Source: Bacillota bacterium (lineage in GTDB: Bacteria > Bacillota > Clostridia > Christensenellales > Aristaeellaceae). From it: 37,704 nt of DNA. Shown in pieces: positions 31,128 to 37,704 of this stretch. The position numbers and the translations under genes are program-made. The notes under the pieces were generated by a model. That model did no database searches. It had not been told where the DNA came from and was given only the letters and a program-made list of their open reading frames with translations. The stretch spans positions 1 to 37,704 of the forward strand of contig JAEYQQ010000142.1 of the NCBI GenBank assembly GCA_023409955.1. The letters are read 5' to 3'. The stretch's first letter is position 1. Each line of letters opens with the position of its first letter.

Positions 31128-32840
31128 TTAGTTGGCGTAGCTTGCATTGATGGCTTTCAGCTCACTCTCCCGCATAGGCGGTGCACAGGCCGGGCAACGT
31201 GTGAGGGATGAGAATTGGTCATCTTCCAGCTGTGCATAGGTAAAGCCCGTGAGAGGAAGAAACTTTTCCTTAACGTCCATGCAATGGGCGTCATTGTGAT
31301 AGTAGCTGCCTCCTTCGGGATTGTAAAACAACGCCTTATCCTCGCTGGGTAGGGGGATTTGCCGGCCCTTGTAGTCTTCCCAGATCAGGACCCTGGTGTT
31401 CAATTCAAGGTTGCTCCACAGCCAAGCCATATTGATACCCTGGGGGTTTTTCCGGCGCTGTACACGTATGCATCCATGGCTGGCCTTGGTGCCTAGCTTG
31501 GGCTCTGTGTTATCAAAATACTTGCTGCCATCAGCACGCAGGGTATAGGGAACCTGGTGGATCAAATTGCCATTATTAAAACGTATGGCCATATCGCAAT
31601 GCAGGTTATCGGACATGAATTTTCCCACCCGGCTGACAAGTATGTAATCGCCAGCCTGGGTTTCCCGTTCATACTTGCCGGGAACATCCACAATGCCGGT
31701 GGATATAATCAGCTCTGAAAAAAGCTTGCCATCTTTGAAAATGTACATCCGCTGGGTCAACTTGTCGATGATCAGGCCGTATTTCTTGGAGGTGTTTTTG
31801 GTTTGCAAAAGGTTGGTTTTCACATAACCTTGAACCATATCGCCGTAGACCTTAACGGTGCTGTCATGAAAGGAACTGGAGTAGGTTTCTACAAGGCTCC
31901 AGCCATTGTCCAAATTTTCTAGCACTCGAACGCCCTGAGAGTCATAAGTGATCTCGCCGACAGCCTCGGCATCATCATTGGGCTGTCCCCGCAGCTTGTA
32001 GGATTTTTTCTGATCGCCCTTCAAAACGGTAATGGGTTGCATCATCACTTCCCATATGGCAGCTTCATTGGTGATATCCATTGGCAGGGTCCAGTAGTTG
32101 AGCTCACCGCTTGATGGTGTGGCACTGTAACTGGATGGAGAAACGGCTGTTTCATAGGCAGGCGTGGCTGTGACTGTTGGTTCTGCCTCATCAGCTGTAT
32201 CTGTTAAAATAATGTGAACATGCTGAGCAGTGGATGCAAAGCCTGTTGCATCCGTAAGCTTGAGAATCAGGTCATATTCGCCTGGCGGCAATGCAGTGCC
32301 AGCATTGGTCCCATCCCAGGGGATGCTGGTTTCACCGGCAGATACAGCACCCTCAAATATTGTGGTGTCGAATCCATCCAGCTGCATGGTCAAGGTGCCC
32401 TGCATATTTGCGTTAACATGCATGCTCCAGGATATGCCAGGAATCAGTTGCGGATCGCTTGGATAGATGTTGGACAGAGCAGGGCTTTCCTGGCCGATAA
32501 TGATATTGGCATATGCATCCGCACTCTCTCCATTCAGCCATAATTGATAAGTGCCAGGGAGAACAGGGATGCCATTAACCGTTCCGTCCCACGAAAGGCT
32601 GTTCAGACCTTCGTTGGCAGGATAATCCGGAAGCAGTTCTACTGCCATTTCATTCTGCAATAGGTAAAGGGTTAAGGTCATGGCGCTTTGGGATGTGAAG
32701 TTTATCAAAGCCAGTTTTCCTGGCCGAATCATTTCTGGAACATTGACGAATGCCAGAGTATCCTGCGCATTTGCGGGCAGGCTGGAAAATGCTAGTATCA
32801 TGGCCAACATAAAAGCGGACATACGCCGATTATTTTTCAT
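31128..32840 (-). CDS. Secreted L,D-transpeptidase (YkuD domain) with Ig-like and zinc-ribbon-like modules
   Basis: A 570-residue exported protein. Signal peptide (residues 1-25, cleavage after NAQ or ANA), two FlgD-type Ig-like domains (about 30-115 with SWDGTVNG, 120-212 with PWDGTNAG), a Thr/Ser/Pro linker (about 213-245), an SH3-like region (about 265-345; LRGQPNDDAEAVGEI), and the YkuD L,D-transpeptidase domain (about 352-475) with the catalytic motif H455-G-C457-IRV. The last 75 residues read YYHNDAHC...CPAC, a pattern like the YHxxxC/CxxC metal-binding modules of other secreted proteins. It should make 3-3 cross-links or attach proteins to peptidoglycan outside the membrane. AAGGAGG lies upstream of the start. 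Confidence 0.9.
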   Translation of the reverse strand: MKNNRRMSAFMLAMILAFSSLPANAQDTLAFVNVPEMIRPGKLALINFTSQSAMTLTLYLLQNEMAVELLPDYPANEGLNSLSWDGTVNGIPVLPGTYQLWLNGESADAYANIIIGQESPALSNIYPSDPQLIPGISWSMHVNANMQGTLTMQLDGFDTTIFEGAVSAGETSIPWDGTNAGTALPPGEYDLILKLTDATGFASTAQHVHIILTDTADEAEPTVTATPAYETAVSPSSYSATPSSGELNYWTLPMDITNEAAIWEVMMQPITVLKGDQKKSYKLRGQPNDDAEAVGEITYDSQGVRVLENLDNGWSLVETYSSSFHDSTVKVYGDMVQGYVKTNLLQTKNTSKKYGLIIDKLTQRMYIFKDGKLFSELIISTGIVDVPGKYERETQAGDYILVSRVGKFMSDNLHCDMAIRFNNGNLIHQVPYTLRADGSKYFDNTEPKLGTKASHGCIRVQRRKNPQGINMAWLWSNLELNTRVLIWEDYKGRQIPLPSEDKALFYNPEGGSYYHNDAHCMDVKEKFLPLTGFTYAQLEDDQFSSLTRCPACAPPMRESELKAINASYAN

Positions 32841-32921
32841 AAACGCCTCCTTAAGAGTATTTGGACTTCTTTCAGTATATCAGCATATACCGACAGGAAA
32901 CAATAATCTGTATGTAACAAT

Positions 32922-33302
32922 TTACTGCCGGCCGTTTAGCAGCTGTTGATACTTGCCGGAAAAAAATTCGATTTTGTGGGTTACCTTTTCCAAATGCTTT
33001 TGCATCTGCTGTATCTGCTCTTCCACTTCTTGCTTGTGGTTAATAAGCATATCGCAGCGCTGCTTCAGCGTACAATCCCCTTGGAGGCTTAGTTCCACGA
33101 AATCCCTAATCTGCTTGATGGTCATGCCTGTGCTCTTTAAGCAGCAGATCAACCCCAGCCAATCCATGTCCTCTTGAGAAAAACGGCGGACACCGCTTAT
33201 TGTTCTGCGAACATCAGGAAGCAGGCCCTCCTTCTCATAATACCGCAGGGTATGTGCTGTGAGGCCTGTAAGCTGGGAAACCTGTTTCATGGAATACTCC
33301 AT
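32922..33302 (-). CDS. MerR family transcriptional regulator (AdhR-like)
   Basis: A 126-residue MerR regulator: N-terminal winged helix-turn-helix (MKQVSQLTGLTAHTLRYYEKEGLLP, then RRFSQEDMDWL) and a C-terminal coiled coil (about residues 85-115; KQEVEEQIQQMQKHLEKV). Start ATG 33302 with AAAGGAG upstream. It faces the aldo-keto reductase gene across a promoter with the 19-base spacer that MerR proteins untwist to activate. B. subtilis AdhR, which senses aldehydes and activates an alcohol dehydrogenase, has the same arrangement and the same kind of operator. One Cys pair (C54, C55) and C77 are potential electrophile sensors (inference). Confidence 0.88.
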   Translation of the reverse strand: MEYSMKQVSQLTGLTAHTLRYYEKEGLLPDVRRTISGVRRFSQEDMDWLGLICCLKSTGMTIKQIRDFVELSLQGDCTLKQRCDMLINHKQEVEEQIQQMQKHLEKVTHKIEFFSGKYQQLLNGRQ

Positions 33303-33341
33303 CTGGTATACTCCTTTTAGTAAAAAGTTTCTAAATGACCC

Positions 33342-33372
33342 TTGACTTAGAGTTAACGCTAAGGTTTACAAT
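33342..33372 (+). promoter_or_regulatory. MerR-type promoter/operator of the aldo-keto reductase gene
   Basis: TTGACT (33342-33347), 19-base spacer, TACAAT (33367-33372). The spacer carries the inverted repeat CTTAG-8-CTAAG (33346-33363) with GTTAAC at its centre, the operator form known from AdhR-like MerR regulators. Confidence 0.85.
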
Positions 33373-33422
33373 GAAAGTATAACAAGAATCCTTGAGATGT
33401 GCAAGGATAACAGGAGGATAAA

Positions 33423-34277
33423 ATGAAGTCAGTTCAAGATACCTATCGCCTTTCAAATGGTGTGGAAATTCCCTGCGTGGGCTTTGGAACCTGGCAAACA
33501 CCGGATGGAGAAGTGGCTGTTGCTTCTGTCAAAACGGCATTGGAAGCGGGATACCGTCATATTGATACAGCCTCGGCTTACGGGAATGAGGCCAGTGTCG
33601 GCAGTGCTGTCCGTGACAGCGGTATTGGGCGCCAGGAGGTTTTTGTCACCAGCAAACTGTTCAACCTGGACCATGGTTATGACAACACCCTTCGGGCGTT
33701 TGACACGACTATGAAGGAATTGGGTTTTGACTATCTGGATTTATATCTGATCCATTGGCCGAACCCCATACATTTTAGAAACAGCTGGAAGGAAGCCAAT
33801 GCTGGCTCTTGGAAGGCTTTTGAGGAGTTGTATGCCCAGGGCCGTATCCGAGCGATTGGCGTGAGTAACTTTAGACCCCATCACTTGAACGCGCTGATGG
33901 AGACTGCAAATATCCTCCCCATGGTCAACCAAATCCGCCTATGTCCTGGTGATGTACATCAAGAGACGGTGGACTTTTGCATGAAGCACGGCATATTGCT
34001 GGAAGCTTACAGCCCATTGGGCCTTGGGCGGATTACAGATGTGCCGCAGGTGAATGAAATTGCGCAGCGGCTTAATAAATCTGCTGCCCAGGTTGCCCTT
34101 CGCTGGAGCCTGCAAAAGGGATTTCTGCCCTTGCCCAAATCGGTTACGCCTGAGCGGATATGGCAAAATGCCGACTTGTTTGACTTTGCGCTGACAGATG
34201 CCGATATGGCAGCTATTGATTCTCTGACGCCAGGTATATGCGGTCTGGCCAGCAATCCGGATACAACAAACTTCTGA
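33423..34277 (+). CDS. Aldo-keto reductase
   Basis: NADPH-dependent aldehyde/ketone reductase of 284 residues, (beta/alpha)8 fold. Catalytic tetrad D48 (HIDTA), Y53 (AYGNE), K78 (TSKLF) and H111 (LIHWP); cofactor-binding end LPLPKSVTPERI. The start has CAGGAGG upstream. It is controlled by the divergent MerR regulator and followed by an iron-type alcohol dehydrogenase gene, which points to detoxification of aldehydes (inference). It resembles the glyoxal/methylglyoxal reductase branch (YvgN/DkgA type), but substrate specificity cannot be read. Confidence 0.92.
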   Translation: MKSVQDTYRLSNGVEIPCVGFGTWQTPDGEVAVASVKTALEAGYRHIDTASAYGNEASVGSAVRDSGIGRQEVFVTSKLFNLDHGYDNTLRAFDTTMKELGFDYLDLYLIHWPNPIHFRNSWKEANAGSWKAFEELYAQGRIRAIGVSNFRPHHLNALMETANILPMVNQIRLCPGDVHQETVDFCMKHGILLEAYSPLGLGRITDVPQVNEIAQRLNKSAAQVALRWSLQKGFLPLPKSVTPERIWQNADLFDFALTDADMAAIDSLTPGICGLASNPDTTNF

Positions 34278-34321
34278 TAACGTTAAGCTATTTTGTTAAT
34301 GTTAGGTTACATTGTATATCA

Positions 34322-34343
34322 GGCCGGGGGGTGAGCCCCGGCC
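34322..34343 (+). terminator. GC-rich hairpin between the aldo-keto reductase and alcohol dehydrogenase genes
   Basis: GGCCGGGG (34322-34329) pairs with CCCCGGCC (34336-34343). There is no T run after it, so it may be a leaky terminator or an mRNA-stabilising stem rather than a full stop. Confidence 0.5.
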
Positions 34344-34393
34344 TTCGGCAGGTTATGATAGACTTCAATAAAAATAATCAGGAGGGAGCAAAC

Positions 34394-35557
34394 ATGGCAT
34401 TTAACTACTACATGCCGGCACGAATCCTCTTTGGCAAGGGGAAACTTAATGAACTGCACCAGCAAAGGCTTCCAGGGAAAAAGGCACTCATTGTAATCTC
34501 TGCTGGCAACTCCATGAGGCGGTTGGGCTTTGTAAAACGGCTGGAAGAGCAGTTGGACAAAGCTGAGGTCGGTCATATTCTCTTTGACAAGATACTTCCC
34601 AACCCCATTAAGGAACATGTCATGGAAGGTGCGGCGCTGGCAAAAGCATCCGGATGCGATTTTGTCATCGGGCTTGGTGGCGGCAGCAGCATGGACTCAG
34701 CCAAATCCATTGCTGTAATGGCAACGAATCCTGGGGATTATTGGGACTATATTTCTGGTGGAACGGGTAAGGGGATGCCAGTGCCTGTTGATCCACTGCC
34801 TATGGTGGCCATCACGACCACCGCGGGAACCGGTACGGAGGCTGATCCCTGGACAGTGATTACCAATGGCGATGAGAAGATCGGCTTTGGTTATGACAAA
34901 ACATTCCCTGTCATTTCGATTGTGGACCCGGAATTGATGATGTCTGTACCGCCCATCCTTACCGCCTATCAAGGCTTTGACGCCCTATTCCACAGTACGG
35001 AGGGGTATGTCAATCGCACTGCCAATGAAATGAGTGACTTGTATGCATTAAAGGCCATCAGCCTTATTGGCAAAAGCCTTGCCAATGCTGTTGCAGACGG
35101 CACCAATGAACAGGCCCGGGCGGATGTGGCCTTGGCCAATACGCTGTCCGGATTTGTGGAATCCACCTCCGGCTGCATCAGCGAGCATTCCATTGAGCAC
35201 GCGATGAGCGGTTTAAAGCCGGAGCTGCCCCACGGTGCGGGCTTGATTATCATCAGCCTGGCCTATTATACTTACCTGGCCGAGTCGGGTTCTTGCAATG
35301 AGCGAATGGTGGATATGGCAAAGGCATTAGGAAAGGTAGATGCTAAAGAACCTATGGACTTTGTAACCGCCCTTCATGATCTGCAAAAAGCCTGCGGTAT
35401 GGATAATTTGAAGCTGTCTGACTATGGGTTTACAAGGGAAGACCTGCCGCATTTGGCGAGTTATGCCCGTGAGATCATGGGCGGACTGTTTGATGTGGAT
35501 CCCTGCACCATAGCGGAGGGGGATGTACTTAGGATTCTGGAAAAATCCTACCGCTGA
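34394..35557 (+). CDS. Iron-containing alcohol dehydrogenase
   Basis: A 387-residue group III (Fe-type) alcohol dehydrogenase. NAD-binding GLGGGSSMDSAK (about residues 94-105), TTAGTGTE, and the metal ligands Asp and His in GFDALFHSTEGY, His in SEHSIEHAMSG and His in LPHGAGL. The start ATG 34394 (MAFNYYMPARILFGKGK) has CAGGAGGGAG upstream and matches the family N-terminus; the longer frame overlaps the aldo-keto reductase gene. It is 116 bases downstream of that gene, with a hairpin in between, and probably belongs to the same MerR-controlled aldehyde response. Confidence 0.92.
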   Translation: MAFNYYMPARILFGKGKLNELHQQRLPGKKALIVISAGNSMRRLGFVKRLEEQLDKAEVGHILFDKILPNPIKEHVMEGAALAKASGCDFVIGLGGGSSMDSAKSIAVMATNPGDYWDYISGGTGKGMPVPVDPLPMVAITTTAGTGTEADPWTVITNGDEKIGFGYDKTFPVISIVDPELMMSVPPILTAYQGFDALFHSTEGYVNRTANEMSDLYALKAISLIGKSLANAVADGTNEQARADVALANTLSGFVESTSGCISEHSIEHAMSGLKPELPHGAGLIIISLAYYTYLAESGSCNERMVDMAKALGKVDAKEPMDFVTALHDLQKACGMDNLKLSDYGFTREDLPHLASYAREIMGGLFDVDPCTIAEGDVLRILEKSYR

Positions 35558-35578
35558 CAGACAAATCAAGCCTGTTTG

Positions 35579-35615
35579 TGCCCTGATGAAGATGATCTGC
35601 ATCAGGGCATATTTT
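35579..35615 (+). terminator. Terminator of the alcohol dehydrogenase gene
   Basis: TGCCCTGATG (35579-35588) pairs with CATCAGGGCA (35600-35609), followed by TATTTTG. Confidence 0.85.
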
Positions 35616-35699
35616 GTTAGATGTCCTTAATTCCCTTGACTTTATGTAAAGAAGTAATTTCCTGCATTGCTGTAATCATAGGGTATGGGGTAAATGGGT

Positions 35700-35728
35700 T
35701 TATTTTTTTTGCCGAACGGGTATATAAT
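35700..35728 (+). promoter_or_regulatory. Predicted promoter of the thioredoxin-reductase-like gene
   Basis: Perfect TATAAT (35723-35728) with a poor -35 (TTATTT at 35700-35705, 17-base spacer), 39 bases upstream of the start. The -10 box is convincing, the -35 is not. Confidence 0.4.
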
Positions 35729-35766
35729 GGAGTGAAAGTATTTAATCAGGTAAACCGGAGGCATTT

Positions 35767-37491
35767 ATGAACAAGCATTATGACGCTATTATCATTGGGG
35801 CGGGTCCGGCGGGTTTGTCGGCCGCCATTTATTTATCCAGGGCTCAATACAGTGTGCTGGTGGTGGAAAAAGACCGGGAGGGTGGTCAGGTTGCCATTAC
35901 ATCGGAGGTGGTGAACTACCCTGGTGTATTGACTGCCAGCGGCGAAGAGCTGACTGAAATCATGTACCGTCAGGCAAAAGGGTTCGGTGCAGTATTTCTA
36001 TCGGCGGAGGTGACGGATCTGCTGCTGGATCAGCCTGTTAAACAGGTCAAAACCAGCGAGGGTGACTTTACAGCACTTGGGGTCATTGCTGCCATGGGGG
36101 CCAATCCACGGAAGGTGGGCTTTGATGGTGAAGAGAAGTTCCAAGGTCGGGGTGTTGGATACTGCGCTACCTGTGACGGCGAGTTTTTTACTGGTAAGGA
36201 TGTGTTTGTTATCGGCGGCGGTTATGCCGCAGCGGAAGAAGCGGTTTTTCTGACCAGGTTTGCTAAAAAGGTTCATATTGTCATGCGAAAGGGTGACTTT
36301 TCCTGTCCGGAGGCTGTGGCTAGGCCAGCGAAAGAGCATCCCAAAATTCAGATTTCATACAATACAGAGATTATTAAGGTGGAAGGCGATACAGCCCTTC
36401 GCAAAGCAGTATTTCAAAGCAATAAAACCAAAGAGATTTGGGAGTACAATGCAGAGGCTGGCGATCATTTCGGTGTGTTTGTGTTTGCCGGTTACTTGCC
36501 TGCCACATCCCTTTTACAAGGCAAGGTGGCGCTGACAACCGATGGGTATGTCGTTACAGACAGCAATCAGAAAACAGACAAAGACGGTGTGTATGCGGCA
36601 GGGGATTTATGTGTCAAACCGCTAAGACAGGTAGTGACTGCTGTATCTGACGGGGCGATTGCTGCCACCAGTCTGGAAAAGCATATATCGTATATGCATA
36701 GAAACGGGTACGAAAAGGGAGCCGCTATCTCGCAGCCTGCTGAGAAGGTAAAGGCCCTACCAGAGCAGGTAAAACCTGTGGTAGCTGAAGAAAAAGTTGA
36801 TACCCCCGCTGATGCTGGGTCTTCAAAGGCTGCAGCCCAAAAGACAGAAGGAAAAGCAACGGCACCATCGATGATCCCTGAAGCGGTACTGGAAAGAATG
36901 AAGCAAGCTTTTTCAACCATGCGCCGCAGCGTTATCTTGGAAGGGTTGCTGGATGACAGTGCACTTAGCCGGAAGGTTGAAACATTCCTAAATGATATCA
37001 GTACAGTTCATGAGAATGTAATTGTGAAACTGATCAAGGAAGCAAATTATCCCCAGGGACAGTGGTATCCTGCTATCCGTATATTGGATGAAGAAGGTCG
37101 GTTTCTGCGCGCCCAGTTCCATGGCGTGCCAGGCGGACATGAACTTTCCAGCTTTCTATCTACCATACAGGCTGCCGGAGGTGCGGGAGAGGATGGCGGT
37201 GAAGCGCTGAATCATGCACGTAAGATTGATGAAAAACTGAATCTGAAGGTTTTGATTACACTTAGCTGCACCATGTGTCCGGAGCTGGTTATGGCAGCCC
37301 AGCGTATTGCCATGGAAAATCCATTGGTTGAAGCAGAGATTTTTGATGTAACCCATTATCCAACACTGCGGGAAAAATACAATATCATGAGCGTACCATG
37401 CCTGGTGGTCAATGATGAAAAAACGTATCTTGGACGCAAGAGCCTAGGCCAGCTTGTATCCCTGCTGCAGGGAGAAGAAGTTCCGGCATAA
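35767..37491 (+). CDS. Thioredoxin-reductase-like flavoprotein with C-terminal AhpF-type double thioredoxin domain
   Basis: A 574-residue disulfide oxidoreductase. Residues 1-315 are a thioredoxin reductase module: FAD loop GAGPAG (11-16), redox pair C133-A-T-C136, NAD(P) loop GGGYAAAEEA (150-159) and the FAD-binding YAAGDLC. An Ala/Lys/Glu/Pro-rich linker (about 325-385) leads to two thioredoxin folds: the first (about 386-478) without CxxC, the second with C501-T-M-C504 and the cis-Pro SVPCLV. This is the layout of the N-terminal domain of AhpF, here placed at the C-terminus. Start ATG has CCGGAGG upstream. Probably passes electrons from NAD(P)H to a peroxiredoxin or other partner; no ahpC is in the window. 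Confidence 0.9.
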   Translation: MNKHYDAIIIGAGPAGLSAAIYLSRAQYSVLVVEKDREGGQVAITSEVVNYPGVLTASGEELTEIMYRQAKGFGAVFLSAEVTDLLLDQPVKQVKTSEGDFTALGVIAAMGANPRKVGFDGEEKFQGRGVGYCATCDGEFFTGKDVFVIGGGYAAAEEAVFLTRFAKKVHIVMRKGDFSCPEAVARPAKEHPKIQISYNTEIIKVEGDTALRKAVFQSNKTKEIWEYNAEAGDHFGVFVFAGYLPATSLLQGKVALTTDGYVVTDSNQKTDKDGVYAAGDLCVKPLRQVVTAVSDGAIAATSLEKHISYMHRNGYEKGAAISQPAEKVKALPEQVKPVVAEEKVDTPADAGSSKAAAQKTEGKATAPSMIPEAVLERMKQAFSTMRRSVILEGLLDDSALSRKVETFLNDISTVHENVIVKLIKEANYPQGQWYPAIRILDEEGRFLRAQFHGVPGGHELSSFLSTIQAAGGAGEDGGEALNHARKIDEKLNLKVLITLSCTMCPELVMAAQRIAMENPLVEAEIFDVTHYPTLREKYNIMSVPCLVVNDEKTYLGRKSLGQLVSLLQGEEVPA

Positions 37492-37515
37492 CAGGCTGTC
37501 ATTATTTGAAGATAT

Positions 37516-37560
37516 AAAAAACGGTTTCCTTCCTAGTGTTAGGGAAGGAAACCGTTTTTT
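37516..37560. terminator. Bidirectional terminator between the flavoprotein and the permease
   Basis: AAAAAACGGTTTCCTTCC (37516-37533) is fully complementary to 37543-37560, giving an 18-base stem with A and T ends, and separates two convergent genes. Confidence 0.93.
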
Positions 37561-37566
37561 GAGGGA

Positions 37567-37704
37567 TCAGAAAATGGCGTGTAGTAGGAAGTTCAGAATG
37601 AATAGTGCGGAGGACACCCACACGATAGGATGTACATCCTTCGCCTTTTTGGTACAGACCTTGACCAGGCAATAGAAGATGAAGCCTGTGGCAATACCAT
37701 AGGA
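37567..37704 (-). CDS. C-terminus of a probable NCS2 (AzgA-like) purine permease, partial
   Basis: The last 45 codons of a minus-strand gene entering from the right edge. The translation begins SYGIATGFIFYCLVKVC and ends in a hydrophobic segment HPIVWVSSALFILNFLL before the TGA. This pattern, a GIA-G-FI-Y segment, a short basic loop and a closing membrane helix, is that of the C-terminal end of guanine/hypoxanthine permeases of the AzgA branch. With only 45 residues visible the identification is provisional. Confidence 0.6.
   Translation of the reverse strand, partial: SYGIATGFIFYCLVKVCTKKAKDVHPIVWVSSALFILNFLLHAIF

Noticed and set aside
34290..34320. Possible second promoter (TTGTTA, 16 bases, TATATC) before the alcohol dehydrogenase gene
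   Set aside because: Both boxes are poor and a GC-rich hairpin follows immediately; not strong enough to annotate.
35637..35662. CCCTTGACTT followed by a CTTTA-TG-TAAAG repeat, similar to the MerR promoter at 33342
   Set aside because: There is no -10 box at 17 to 19 bases from TTGACT, so it is not a second MerR promoter; similarity is limited to ten bases.
1..37704. Search by eye for tRNA, rRNA, CRISPR arrays, insertion sequences, integrases and attachment sites
   Set aside because: None seen. Repeats found are short regulatory boxes, hairpins or paralogous genes.

Overview
The window looks like chromosomal DNA of a Gram-positive member of the Clostridia, probably strictly anaerobic and possibly near Christensenellales or Oscillospirales. 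The taxonomic reading is inference from gene content: a two-gene 2-oxoacid:ferredoxin oxidoreductase, DUF951 and zinc-ribbon proteins, strong AGGAGG ribosome binding sites with frequent GTG/TTG starts, a WalJ-RlmH neighbourhood, Sec signal peptidases with one N-terminal membrane segment, and GC content around 45-50%. I saw no rRNA, tRNA, CRISPR array, insertion sequence or phage gene.

Positions 1-10346 form a two-armed cell-wall (muropeptide) salvage locus. The minus arm reads NamZ-like exo-muramidase, a double-GNAT acetyltransferase, a PIG-L family deacetylase and an AmiE-like serine hydrolase, followed by two sugar ABC permeases, the second cut by the window edge. The plus arm reads a MurR/RpiR regulator, MurQ etherase, NagZ and a BadF-type amino-sugar kinase (MurK-like). 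None of the hydrolases has a visible signal peptide, so import by ABC transporter, cytoplasmic hydrolysis, phosphorylation and lactyl-ether cleavage is the natural reading. Positions 10384-12668 are a GH4 alpha-galactosidase gene and a divergent AraC regulator, with direct-repeat operators next to the GH4 promoter.

Positions 12697-21631 carry a cytidylate-kinase-like protein, an AT-rich stretch without a gene, and an operon of two paralogous secreted Ig-like proteins plus a small zinc-ribbon protein. Opposite these is a VanY-type D,D-carboxypeptidase. Then come three type I signal peptidases within 3 kb, one of them the last gene of an ECF sigma factor / small membrane protein / lepB operon, and a DUF951 protein.

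Positions 21798-28327 are cell-envelope and housekeeping genes: FHA protein, SEDS glycosyltransferase and class B PBP in one operon, a small conserved unknown on the other strand, then WalJ-like hydrolase, CPBP membrane protease and RlmH. Positions 28479-30997 encode the two subunits of a 2-oxoacid:ferredoxin oxidoreductase whose beta subunit has an unusual cysteine pattern. After it come a secreted L,D-transpeptidase, a MerR regulator with its 19-bp-spacer promoter driving an aldo-keto reductase and (probably) an iron-type alcohol dehydrogenase, and a thioredoxin-reductase-like protein carrying an AhpF-type double thioredoxin domain at its C-terminus. The window ends in the tail of a probable NCS2 purine permease.

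The recurring theme is the cell envelope: peptidoglycan recycling, trimming, cross-linking and synthesis, and protein export. All family names come from motif recognition by eye; no database search was run.
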